This document shows positions 18,434-26,404 of a stretch of DNA of 64,000 nt, piece after piece. Position 1 is the first letter of the stretch; every line of letters starts with the position of its first letter. The translations under genes were made by a program, and so were the position numbers. Source of the DNA: Pseudomonas neuropathica (GTDB taxonomy: Bacteria > Pseudomonadota > Gammaproteobacteria > Pseudomonadales > Pseudomonadaceae). The stretch covers positions 62,001 through 126,000 of the forward strand of contig NZ_JACOPX010000013.1 of the NCBI RefSeq assembly GCF_015461835.1, read 5' to 3'. Under the pieces are notes generated by a model that searched no databases, was not told the origin of the DNA, and was given only the letters and a program-made list of their open reading frames with translations.

Positions 18434-19261
18434 TTACGGCGCAAACGGCATCACGCGTTTGTGATGAGTCTTGTTGTAGGTCGCGACGATGATATCGAAC
18501 GCTTCCTGACGCACCGGCTCGCCGTGCAGGAAGGCATCGATCTCGGCATAGGTCACGCCGTGCGATGCTTCGTCCGGTTTGCCCGGCGACAAATCCTCAA
18601 GGTCCGCCGTTGGCACTTTCTCGACCAGCGACTCCGGCGCTCCAAAGCTGCGGGCAATCGCGCGAACCTGATTCTTCACCAGACCGCTGAGCGGTGCCAG
18701 ATCGCAGGCGCCGTCACCAAACTTGGTGAAGAAACCCATCACCGCTTCCGCCGCGTGATCGGTGCCGATTACCAACCCGTGCGCCGCGCCGGCGATGGTG
18801 TACTGCGCGACCATGCGCATGCGCGCTTTGGTATTGCCCAGCACGAAGTCCACCGACACCGCGTGTTTGCCTTCGAATGCCGCGACTTCACTGGCCAGCG
18901 ATTTCACCGCCGGACCGATGTTGACCGTGTGGCGTTCGTCTGGAGCGATGAAATCCACCGAGGCCTGGGCGTCGTGTTCATCGAACTGGGTTTCGTACGG
19001 CAGGCGCACGGCGATGAATTTGTAGCTGTTGTCGCCGGTCTGGTCGCGCAGTTCACGCATTGCCCGTTGGGCCAATAGGCCCGCAGTCAGCGAGTCGACG
19101 CCACCGCTGATGCCTAGCACCAGTGTCTTGAGCCCGGAATTGACCAGACAATCCTGAATAAAGGCAATGCGCCGGGCGACTTCGGCCTGCAGGGCCTGGT
19201 AGTCGGCGAACGGCGGTTGCACCTTGAGCTGTTCAGCAATCTCACGCTGTACGGCTTGCAT
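18434..19261 (-). CDS. nadE: Ammonia-dependent NAD+ synthetase
   Basis: 275 residues, the size of single-domain NH3-dependent enzymes with no glutaminase domain. The PP-loop S-G-G-V-D-S is at residues 52-57. It amidates nicotinate adenine dinucleotide to NAD+ with ATP and ammonia. Only four bases separate it from the pncB stop, so the two are co-transcribed, giving the first and last steps of nicotinate salvage from one mRNA. Confidence 0.96.
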   Translation of the reverse strand: MQAVQREIAEQLKVQPPFADYQALQAEVARRIAFIQDCLVNSGLKTLVLGISGGVDSLTAGLLAQRAMRELRDQTGDNSYKFIAVRLPYETQFDEHDAQASVDFIAPDERHTVNIGPAVKSLASEVAAFEGKHAVSVDFVLGNTKARMRMVAQYTIAGAAHGLVIGTDHAAEAVMGFFTKFGDGACDLAPLSGLVKNQVRAIARSFGAPESLVEKVPTADLEDLSPGKPDEASHGVTYAEIDAFLHGEPVRQEAFDIIVATYNKTHHKRVMPFAP

Positions 19262-19265
19262 GAAT

Positions 19266-20489
19266 TCACTCCTTGCTAGATAGACTGGAATCGGCAGGAA
19301 CCTGGAACACGTGTCGCAAATAGGCGACGAAATTCGGGTCTTTGCAGTGGGACTTGCCTGGCTCGTCGGAGATCTTCGCCACCGGTTGGCCGTTGCAGGC
19401 AGTCATTTTAAGCACGATGCTCATCGGTTCGACACCCGCAATGTCACAGGTGAGGTTGGTGCCGATGCCGAAGCTGACGTTGATCCGGCCGTGCAGCGCG
19501 CGGAAGATCTCCAGCGACTTGGGCAGGGTCAGGCTGTCGGAGAACACCAGGGTCTTGCTCATCGGGTCGATGCCGAGCCTGTGATAGTGGGCGATGCATT
19601 TTTCGCCCCACACCACAGGGTCACCGGAGTCGTGGCGCAGACCATCGAAAAGCTTGGCGAAGAACAGGTCGAAATCGCCGAGGAAGGCATCGGTGGTGAT
19701 GCAATCGGTAAGCGCGATCCCCAGCAGGCCACGGTATTCGCGGACCCAGCAATCGAGCGCGGCGATCTGGCTGTCGATCAGCCGTGGACCGAGTTGCTGG
19801 TGGGCCATGATCCACTCGTGGGCCATGGTGCCCAGCGGTTTCATGTCCAGCTCGCGGGACAGGTGTACGTTGCTGGTGCCGACGAAACGCCCGGGGAAGT
19901 CGTGTTTGAGCACATTCACCACTTCAGCCTGCACTCCATACGAAAAGCGCCGGCGAGTGCCGAAATCGGCGACCTGCAGTTGCGACAACTCGTCGGCCGA
20001 GGCGTTGGCGGTCAGCCAGTCGAACTTGCGATAGAGCTGTTCACGCGCTTGTTCGAGCACGGTTTCGCGGTAGCGATAGCGGTTGCGCACTTCGCTGACG
20101 ATCGCCAGCAACGGCACTTCGTAGAGAATCACATGCAGCCACGGCCCGCGCAGACGGATGAACAATTCGCCGTTCTCGATACCGGTGTGCAGATAGCGCA
20201 GGTTGAAGCGGAACAATCCGAGAAAGCGCAGGAAGTCCGGTTTGAGGAAGCTGATGCGCTCAAGAAAACTCAGTTGATCGGCGCTCAGGCTCAGTTCGGC
20301 CAGACGCTCGATCTGAAAGCGGATCTCGGCCAGATACGGGCGAAGATCCTCGCTATTACGGCAACGGAACTCCCATTCGACTTCGACGTTGGGGTAGTTG
20401 TGCAGCACCGCCTGCATCATCGTCAGTTTGTAGAAGTCGGTGTCGAGCAGGTTCTGCACGATGCGATCGGCAAACACGCTCTCGCTCAT
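19266..20489 (-). CDS. pncB: Nicotinate phosphoribosyltransferase
   Basis: 407 residues from ATG 20489 (GGAG eight bases upstream). An in-frame start at 20534 lacks this site and adds non-conserved residues. It carries the PncB core, with N-L-L-D-T-D-F-Y-K near the N-terminus, G-T-S-N-V in the middle and D-S-G-D-P at the active-site loop. It joins nicotinate and PRPP to nicotinate mononucleotide with ATP hydrolysis, and sits directly before nadE. Confidence 0.95.
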   Translation of the reverse strand: MSESVFADRIVQNLLDTDFYKLTMMQAVLHNYPNVEVEWEFRCRNSEDLRPYLAEIRFQIERLAELSLSADQLSFLERISFLKPDFLRFLGLFRFNLRYLHTGIENGELFIRLRGPWLHVILYEVPLLAIVSEVRNRYRYRETVLEQAREQLYRKFDWLTANASADELSQLQVADFGTRRRFSYGVQAEVVNVLKHDFPGRFVGTSNVHLSRELDMKPLGTMAHEWIMAHQQLGPRLIDSQIAALDCWVREYRGLLGIALTDCITTDAFLGDFDLFFAKLFDGLRHDSGDPVVWGEKCIAHYHRLGIDPMSKTLVFSDSLTLPKSLEIFRALHGRINVSFGIGTNLTCDIAGVEPMSIVLKMTACNGQPVAKISDEPGKSHCKDPNFVAYLRHVFQVPADSSLSSKE

Positions 20490-20539
20490 AACGGGGTCTC
20501 CAGGTGCGCCGCGCCGTGGCGCGGTCTCAATCAATGGCG

Positions 20540-20794
20540 CTAGTGGCGCATATCAGCGGTGGGGATTGCCAGTGCTTTTTTGATTTCAGGTGAAAGATCC
20601 GCTGAGGCCATACACCTTAGCCCGCAAAAACTGTTCATTTTCGGTTGTACCTCAAGTGCAGCGTGAAGCACTTGCTCAAGGCAGTCCCAGCTCTTTATAT
20701 ACTCGGCGAGTAGAGCGTGTTTTGGTATCAGCTTGGTTTCAACTGCTTTAATCATGGCAGCTCTTATCATTTCGTTGGTTGCAATTTTATACAT
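20540..20794 (-). CDS. Small hypothetical protein
   Basis: 84 residues from ATG 20794. Its first eight bases overlap the end of the preceding gene (ATGTATAA contains both start and stop), so translation is probably coupled. The sequence is mostly helical, with three cysteines (C41, C60, C64 by count from M-Y-K-I) and no membrane segment. I recognise no family. Base composition is clearly more A+T-rich than the flanking genes. Confidence 0.6.
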   Translation of the reverse strand: MYKIATNEMIRAAMIKAVETKLIPKHALLAEYIKSWDCLEQVLHAALEVQPKMNSFCGLRCMASADLSPEIKKALAIPTADMRH

Positions 20795-21056
20795 GGATGA
20801 AACTTCCCTTGGAGGAGATCTGTTCCAGCGTATCAACACCATCCTGAAGCAATACATAGGCAGGCAGTATTAGTCGATAGAAGTCAGAGTCGTTGGTTCC
20901 TTTAATAGTGACTGAGGTGAACGTCTCCAGGAGACTGGCGGCGGCGCGGATTCTGAAGCAGGCGTCTTCAAATAACTGATCAGGTGCGGCGTGCGAGTCT
21001 ATAAAGAAGGTGGGGATGTTAGTTGCGTTTGCTTTGAGCGGATGAAATCGATTCAT
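20787..21056 (-). CDS. Small hypothetical protein, DUF3077/DUF6124-like
   Basis: 89 residues from ATG 21056 (AAGGA nine bases upstream). The pattern F-F-I-D-S-H-A-A-P-D-x-L-F-E-D-A followed by two amphipathic helices resembles the small DUF3077/DUF6124 proteins that are very numerous in Pseudomonas and have no assigned function. This resemblance is from memory only. It is first of a two-gene overlap pair. Its upstream region carries an 8-bp tandem repeat. Confidence 0.6.
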   Translation of the reverse strand: MNRFHPLKANATNIPTFFIDSHAAPDQLFEDACFRIRAAASLLETFTSVTIKGTNDSDFYRLILPAYVLLQDGVDTLEQISSKGSFIHV

Positions 21057-21115
21057 GGGATAAGGTCCTTCAGATTGTTTTAGACGTGGCAAGTCGAGGG
21101 GTCTAATATTATTTT

Positions 21116-21151
21116 AGTTCGATAGTTCGATAGTTCGATAGTTCGATAGTT
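21116..21151. repeat. 8-bp microsatellite GATAGTTC, about 4.5 units
   Basis: Four tandem GATAGTTC units (the last one incomplete) plus a partial AGTTC unit lie 60 bases upstream of the small overlapping gene pair. Copy number could change by slippage and alter promoter spacing, since 8 is not a multiple of the helical turn. Confidence 0.9.
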
Positions 21152-21220
21152 GGGTTTATTGGTTTGCCTTGTGCAGAGCCATTACTTGGTTTAACGGCTC
21201 TGCATCTGTTCTATCTAAGC

Positions 21221-22681
21221 CTAAGCAATCTGTTTGTTGATTTCCGGAGAGTCAGAGGGCTCGATAAGTTTCATTGTGCTGGAACGGCAAGCCAGCGGTG
21301 GCCACGCCACAGGGTCAAGATCCAGATCAAGAAATAATTTTGAATCGAAAATGGGTGTCTCGACTCCGGCGCGGCGTTGGTCATCGTAATCACGCAAGAT
21401 GCGCAGGCATATCTTGAAAAGCAAGGCCATCGTTATCAGGTTGACGAGTGCCAGTAACGTCATGGTGATATCTGCAAAAGCCAAGACAGTGGAAAGATCT
21501 TCGACAGAACCCCAAAACACTAGAGTCAACACTAGCGCACGATAGAGAGTCAGCATTTTACGAGGTTCGTCAAACATGAACCGCAGACTGTTTTCTCCCA
21601 GGTAGTAGTTGTAAAGCATCGCCGTGAATACAAACAACGCAAGCACCACGCTGATAAACATTCGCCCCCATTCTCCTACAACCGCTGCCAGCGAGTTTTG
21701 CGCCAGAGCGATCCCGTCACCTTCAAGGCCCAAAGTGTAGAAACCGGACAGCAAAATCATTAGTGCAGTGCATGTGCAGATCACGAATGTGTCGATGAAA
21801 ACACTCAGTGCTTGTACGACACCTTGTGCAACCGGATGACTGACCTTCGCTACTGACGCAACGTTAGGCGCACTACCCAGTCCTGCTTCGTTGGAAAATA
21901 CCCCGCGTCTGACACCCATGATAATTGCACTGCCGATCAGACCGCCAAGCGCCTGATCCAGGCCGAGTGCGCTTTTGATAATGGTCAGCAGCATTGTCGG
22001 AACTTGATCGAACTGCAGAATCAACACGTAGCCTGTTACGCCGATATAGGCGAGGACCTTGATAGGAACCAAAAGGTCGGTTACTGCTGCTATGCGCTTT
22101 ATCCCGCCGATGAGGACGACTCCCAGCATCAAGGAAAGTGCCAGTCCTGACCACATGGGGGGCAGACCAAACGCATCCTTTAGCGAGTGAGATACTGCAT
22201 GAGACTCGAGACCATTGATTGCAAAGCCGAAGGTCACCAGCATTAATACAGCCGCTATTATCCCGAGCCAGCGTTTGCCCAGACCGTGCTGGATGTACCA
22301 ACACGGCCCTCCTCGATAGAGACCGTTTTCGTCGTTGCGCTTATAGAGCTGGCCCAGTGTGCATTCGAAGAGGCTGCTTGACATACCCAAAAGTGCGGTC
22401 ATCCACATCCAGAATACGGCGCCGGGCCCACCCATGCTGACGGCAATCCCGACCCCAACGATATTGCCGGTGCCCACGCGTCCGGCAAGACTGAGTGTGA
22501 GTGCTTGAAATGAACTCAATTGATGGCTGCCTGTGCGCCAACTTCCGTGTAGAACACCGAACATATGGCGGAAATATCTAATCTGGACAAATCCCGATCG
22601 GACAGTGAAATAGCTTCCCAATCCAAGAACTAAAGGTATTAATACCTTGCCCGACAAAAAATCGTTGATGACGTCTAGCAT
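21221..22681 (-). CDS. Alanine/glycine:cation symporter family protein (AGCS)
   Basis: 486 residues, with AAGGAGC five bases before ATG 22681. About ten hydrophobic segments are visible. AGCS hallmarks are present: G-R-V-G-T-G-N-I-V-G-V near residue 70, G-G-P-G-A-V-F-W-M-W near 85 and F-S-N-E-A-G-L-G-S-A-P in the middle. Members take up alanine or glycine with Na+ or H+. The last ~50 residues are a soluble tail. Codon use is A+T-richer than the neighbours. It is divergent from an HTH regulator, which likely controls it. Confidence 0.9.
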   Translation of the reverse strand: MLDVINDFLSGKVLIPLVLGLGSYFTVRSGFVQIRYFRHMFGVLHGSWRTGSHQLSSFQALTLSLAGRVGTGNIVGVGIAVSMGGPGAVFWMWMTALLGMSSSLFECTLGQLYKRNDENGLYRGGPCWYIQHGLGKRWLGIIAAVLMLVTFGFAINGLESHAVSHSLKDAFGLPPMWSGLALSLMLGVVLIGGIKRIAAVTDLLVPIKVLAYIGVTGYVLILQFDQVPTMLLTIIKSALGLDQALGGLIGSAIIMGVRRGVFSNEAGLGSAPNVASVAKVSHPVAQGVVQALSVFIDTFVICTCTALMILLSGFYTLGLEGDGIALAQNSLAAVVGEWGRMFISVVLALFVFTAMLYNYYLGENSLRFMFDEPRKMLTLYRALVLTLVFWGSVEDLSTVLAFADITMTLLALVNLITMALLFKICLRILRDYDDQRRAGVETPIFDSKLFLDLDLDPVAWPPLACRSSTMKLIEPSDSPEINKQIA

Positions 22682-22731
22682 TCAAAGCTCCTTGCTATAT
22701 AGGGTGCTGGCGAATTAATGGTGCCGTCAGT

Positions 22732-22747
22732 CCTGAAAGCTTTCAGG
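22732..22747. promoter_or_regulatory. Perfect 16-bp palindrome in divergent promoter region
   Basis: CCTGAAAGCTTTCAGG is a perfect palindrome 51 bases upstream of the symporter start and 109 bases before the regulator start. It is a candidate operator for the divergent regulator. Confidence 0.5.
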
Positions 22748-22786
22748 TGTCGTAATATCCAGCCATATTTCATTCGGCGCAATTTC

Positions 22787-22816
22787 GCAAGTTGCTTAAA
22801 AGTGATGCGAGTTGCT
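22787..22816. promoter_or_regulatory. Direct repeats GCRAGTTGCT, 20 bp apart
   Basis: GCAAGTTGCT at 22787 and GCGAGTTGCT at 22807 differ at one base and lie about two helical turns apart in the symporter/regulator intergenic region. Confidence 0.4.
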
Positions 22817-22855
22817 GCTATGGTTGCCTCTTCTTGATTTTTGTTGGATTACTGT

Positions 22856-23665
22856 ATGTGTGAGTTTCTTTCGGCAAACTTGAGACTGCTGTGCAGTCAC
22901 TACCGATCTGTCGCGGAGGTTTGTAGGAAAGTTCGTATAAACCGTGGGCAATTTAATAAGTACCTTTGTGGGAAAAGCGTTCCGACACCTTTTAATCTCA
23001 AACGAATCTGCGACTTCTTTGGTGTGGAGGAGTTTGAGATTGGACTTCCAACGGAGCAATTCATCAACCTGATTGGCGTGAAAGCCCGTAAGAACCCAGC
23101 CTTGGGCGAAGTAACTGCGCCACAGATAATGCATGAGCATCTGCGTCATAAGTCTTCAGCGGAACTGAAAGCCCACATCGGTTATTACTACGAGTATTAC
23201 CACGCAATGACTGACCCCGGCTCCATTCTGTGTTCGCTTGTGCATGTGCGGGGGGAGGGGGATGACGTCGTCTACGAGAGAAACGAGCGCTTACAGATTG
23301 CCGGGGCGGGGGAAGATTTTGAACGGTATCAATATCTGGGTGTTGCCTATTACCTGCGGGATCGCTTGTTTTTCATCGATTATGAGTCACTTACCTCCAA
23401 TGAAATCAGCCAGACCATTCTCATCCCGAGTTTTAAAAGCTGTATTACACGGCTCAATGGTTTGAAAATAGGGGTTTCTGCTGCGGATCATCGTGCTCCT
23501 GCGTGCTGCAGGGTTGTCTGGGAATATCTCGGGCAGGAAATCAATCACGTCGATGCCTATCGACGCGTTCGGTTGTACAAGCCTGATGATTGCGCTATCG
23601 ATGACGATCTACGTGCGCGTCTGGCCCAGGCTCAGCTTGTTGAGGGCTTGTTTGTTATCGCCTGA
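22856..23665 (+). CDS. Helix-turn-helix transcriptional regulator
   Basis: 269 residues from ATG 22856. A TTG at 22841 is also in frame. An XRE-like HTH occupies residues ~5-60, with V-A-E-V-C-R-K-V-R-I-N-R-G-Q-F-N-K-Y-L as the recognition region, and the remaining ~200 residues form an unassigned sensor domain with many aromatic residues. It is divergent from the AGCS symporter, with a palindrome and direct repeats between them. It probably regulates amino acid uptake, which is inference. Confidence 0.75.
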   Translation: MCEFLSANLRLLCSHYRSVAEVCRKVRINRGQFNKYLCGKSVPTPFNLKRICDFFGVEEFEIGLPTEQFINLIGVKARKNPALGEVTAPQIMHEHLRHKSSAELKAHIGYYYEYYHAMTDPGSILCSLVHVRGEGDDVVYERNERLQIAGAGEDFERYQYLGVAYYLRDRLFFIDYESLTSNEISQTILIPSFKSCITRLNGLKIGVSAADHRAPACCRVVWEYLGQEINHVDAYRRVRLYKPDDCAIDDDLRARLAQAQLVEGLFVIA

Positions 23666-23707
23666 TAAACTCCCCCCCACCTTTGGGAGCGAGCAAGAGT
23701 AGGGGGA

Positions 23708-24604
23708 TCAAGGGTTGTCGATCTGCTCCAGCATCCACTTCACGAAATCCCGCACCTTGGGCACTTCCGCCGCGTGCTCCGGGTACGCCAGGTAATAGGC
23801 ATCAGTGCTGGGCATGGCATGCTCAAAAGGAATGACCAGTTTGCCGTCGGCCAATTCCTCTTCCACCAGAAATCGCGGCAACAACGCCACACCGCAGCCA
23901 ACCTGCGCGGCACGGATGCACATATAAAAGGTTTCAAAGCGTGGCCCGTGGTAGCTGTGTTCGGTCTGGTAACCCTGACTGTCGAACCAGTCGTGCCAGG
24001 CTTGGGGGCGCGAGGCATTTTGCAGCAGGACCAGATCGGTCAGTTGCGTCGGGTCAGTAAACGGCTTGTCCGGCAGGCTGCCCGGCGCGCACACCGGCAC
24101 CAACTCTTCGCCGAACAACTTCAGGCATTCAGTGCCGGGCCGTGAACCCTGGCCGAAATAGAACGCCAGATCGCTGCGCCCTTGCAGCAGATCATCCGCT
24201 TCCTGCTCGTTGCACAAGTCCAGATGAATCGACGGATGGCGTAGCCGCCAGCCTTTCAGGCGTGGCACCAGCCAGCGCGCACCGAAGGTCGAGGGCGTCG
24301 AGACGCGCAGGACTTCGGTCTCGCCGCCGTAGGAGCGCAGGTAATGCGTCGACATCTCCACTTGTGTGAGGATTTTTCGTACTTCAACCAGGTACAAATC
24401 CCCGGCCGGGGTCATCTGCAAACGTCGACGCACGCGTCGGAACAATAAATGCTGCAACAGCTCTTCAAGCTGCGCGACCTGTTTGCTCACCGCACTCTGG
24501 GTCAGATTCAGTTCCTCGGCGGCGCGCGTGAAACTCAAGTGCCGGGTCACGGCCTCGAAACACTGCAATGCGGTGATCGACGGCAAGTGGCGTTTGTTCA
24601 GCAT
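23708..24604 (-). CDS. LysR family regulator, GcvA-like, next to amaB
   Basis: 298 residues from ATG 24604 (AAGGA six bases upstream). The N-terminal winged HTH shows F-T-R-A-A-E-E-L-N-L-T-Q-S-A-V-S-K-Q, and a substrate-binding domain fills the rest. It is divergent from amaB with 163 bases between. The same arrangement is found in P. putida, so it likely controls the pipecolate/lysine pathway. Confidence 0.88.
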   Translation of the reverse strand: MLNKRHLPSITALQCFEAVTRHLSFTRAAEELNLTQSAVSKQVAQLEELLQHLLFRRVRRRLQMTPAGDLYLVEVRKILTQVEMSTHYLRSYGGETEVLRVSTPSTFGARWLVPRLKGWRLRHPSIHLDLCNEQEADDLLQGRSDLAFYFGQGSRPGTECLKLFGEELVPVCAPGSLPDKPFTDPTQLTDLVLLQNASRPQAWHDWFDSQGYQTEHSYHGPRFETFYMCIRAAQVGCGVALLPRFLVEEELADGKLVIPFEHAMPSTDAYYLAYPEHAAEVPKVRDFVKWMLEQIDNP

Positions 24605-24767
24605 GGCTGATCCTTTTCTTGTCTTTCTATGCCCAGCATGAATAAACGGAATGATATCTCGCGTAAAGGTCGTTTGTTGCCTCGCCATTGTGACGCTACA
24701 ACTAAAGGCCTGCCCGGTCGCGAAAAAGCGTCCGCACACATTCAGTTTTTTGCTTGAGGAGTGACCC

Positions 24768-26258
24768 ATGGTTGCCGCATTGCTCGATCGTCTTGGTGTG
24801 AACCCGGCCCTTTATCAGAACGGCAAAGTGCCGGTGCATTCGCCCATCGACGGCAGCCGCATTGCCGCCGTGAACTGGGAAGGCCCGGCCGAAGTCGAGC
24901 AGCACATCAGTCGCGCAGATCATGCGTTCGAGCAGTGGCGCAAGGTGCCGGCGCCGCGTCGCGGCGAGTTGGTGCGTCAGTTCGGTGAAGTGTTGCGTGA
25001 ATACAAGGCTGATCTTGGCGAACTGGTTTCCTGGGAAGCCGGCAAGATCACCCAGGAAGGTCTGGGTGAAGTGCAGGAGATGATCGACATCTGCGATTTC
25101 GCCGTCGGTCTGTCCCGCCAGTTGTACGGTTTGACTATCGCCTCCGAGCGTCCGGGCCACCATATGCGCGAAACCTGGCATCCACTGGGCGTGGTCGGGG
25201 TGATCAGCGCGTTCAACTTCCCGGTCGCGGTGTGGGCATGGAACACCACGCTGGCGCTGGTCTGCGGCAACCCGGTGGTGTGGAAACCGTCAGAGAAAAC
25301 CCCGTTGACCGCGTTGGCCTGCCAAGCGCTGTTTGATCGCGTGGTGAAGAATTTCAGCGATGCCCCAGCGAATCTTTGCCAGGTGATTATTGGTGGTCGC
25401 GACGCTGGCGAAGCCTTGGTCGATGACCCGCGTGTTGCGTTGATCAGCGCCACTGGCAGCACACGCATGGGCCGCGAAGTGGCGCCGAAAGTCGCCGCGC
25501 GTTTCGCTCGCAGCATTCTGGAGTTGGGCGGTAACAACGCGATGATCCTCGGCCCGAGCGCCGATCTGGACATGGCGGTACGGGCGATTCTGTTCAGCGC
25601 CGTCGGTACTGCCGGGCAGCGTTGCACCACCCTGCGTCGACTGATTGCCCATGAGTCGGTGAAGGAAGAAATCGTTACTCGCCTCAAAGCTGCGTACTCG
25701 AAAGTGCGCATCGGCAATCCGCTGGAAGGCAATCTGGTCGGCCCGCTGATCGACAAGCACAGCTTCGAAAACATGCAGGACGCGCTGGAGCAGGCGTTGA
25801 GCGAGGGCGGTCGGGTGTTCGGTGGCAAGCGTCAGCTTGAGGATCAATTCCCCAACGCCTACTACGTTTCGCCGGCGATCGTTGAAATGCCCGAGCAAAG
25901 TGATGTGGTTTGCAGTGAGACCTTCGCACCGATTCTTTATGTAGTCGGCTACAGCGATTTCCAGGAAGCGCTGCGCCTGAACAACGCGGTGCCACAAGGT
26001 TTGTCGTCTTGCATCTTCACCACCGATGTGCGCGAGGCCGAGCAGTTCATGTCGGCAGTCGGCAGCGACTGCGGCATCGCCAACGTCAACATCGGCCCGA
26101 GCGGTGCCGAGATCGGTGGCGCGTTTGGTGGCGAGAAAGAAACCGGTGGTGGCCGTGAGTCGGGCTCGGACGCCTGGCGCGCGTACATGCGCCGTCAGAC
26201 CAACACCGTGAATTATTCGCTGGAGTTGCCGCTGGCGCAGGGCATCACGTTCGACTGA
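24768..26258 (+). CDS. amaB: L-aminoadipate-semialdehyde dehydrogenase (ALDH7-type)
   Basis: 496 residues from ATG 24768 (GAGGAG upstream). It is an NAD(P)-dependent aldehyde dehydrogenase with the general-base region E-L-G-G-N-N, catalytic cysteine in G-Q-R-C-T-T and the N-F-P cofactor loop in S-A-F-N-F-P-V. In the pseudomonad pipecolate branch of lysine degradation it oxidises 2-aminoadipate semialdehyde to 2-aminoadipate. Pairing with the amaA oxidoreductase supports the assignment. Confidence 0.9.
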   Translation: MVAALLDRLGVNPALYQNGKVPVHSPIDGSRIAAVNWEGPAEVEQHISRADHAFEQWRKVPAPRRGELVRQFGEVLREYKADLGELVSWEAGKITQEGLGEVQEMIDICDFAVGLSRQLYGLTIASERPGHHMRETWHPLGVVGVISAFNFPVAVWAWNTTLALVCGNPVVWKPSEKTPLTALACQALFDRVVKNFSDAPANLCQVIIGGRDAGEALVDDPRVALISATGSTRMGREVAPKVAARFARSILELGGNNAMILGPSADLDMAVRAILFSAVGTAGQRCTTLRRLIAHESVKEEIVTRLKAAYSKVRIGNPLEGNLVGPLIDKHSFENMQDALEQALSEGGRVFGGKRQLEDQFPNAYYVSPAIVEMPEQSDVVCSETFAPILYVVGYSDFQEALRLNNAVPQGLSSCIFTTDVREAEQFMSAVGSDCGIANVNIGPSGAEIGGAFGGEKETGGGRESGSDAWRAYMRRQTNTVNYSLELPLAQGITFD

Positions 26259-26275
26259 GGATTGAGAGAAAGCTG

Positions 26276-26357
26276 AAAAGATCGCAGCCTTCGGCAGCTC
26301 CTACAGGGCTGCGGTTGGCTGCGGTTTTGTAGGAGCTGCCGAAGGCTGCGATCTTTT
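26276..26357. repeat. REP pair (family 2), inverted
   Basis: AAAAGATCGCAGCCTTCGGC faces its inverted copy with about 25 bases between, inside the amaB-amaA gap. A hairpin here may shape the relative expression of the two genes. Confidence 0.9.
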
Positions 26358-26404
26358 GGTGGCCCTGCAAGCGCATTTGGTTAGGTTTCTGTTGGAGTCT
26401 GGCA

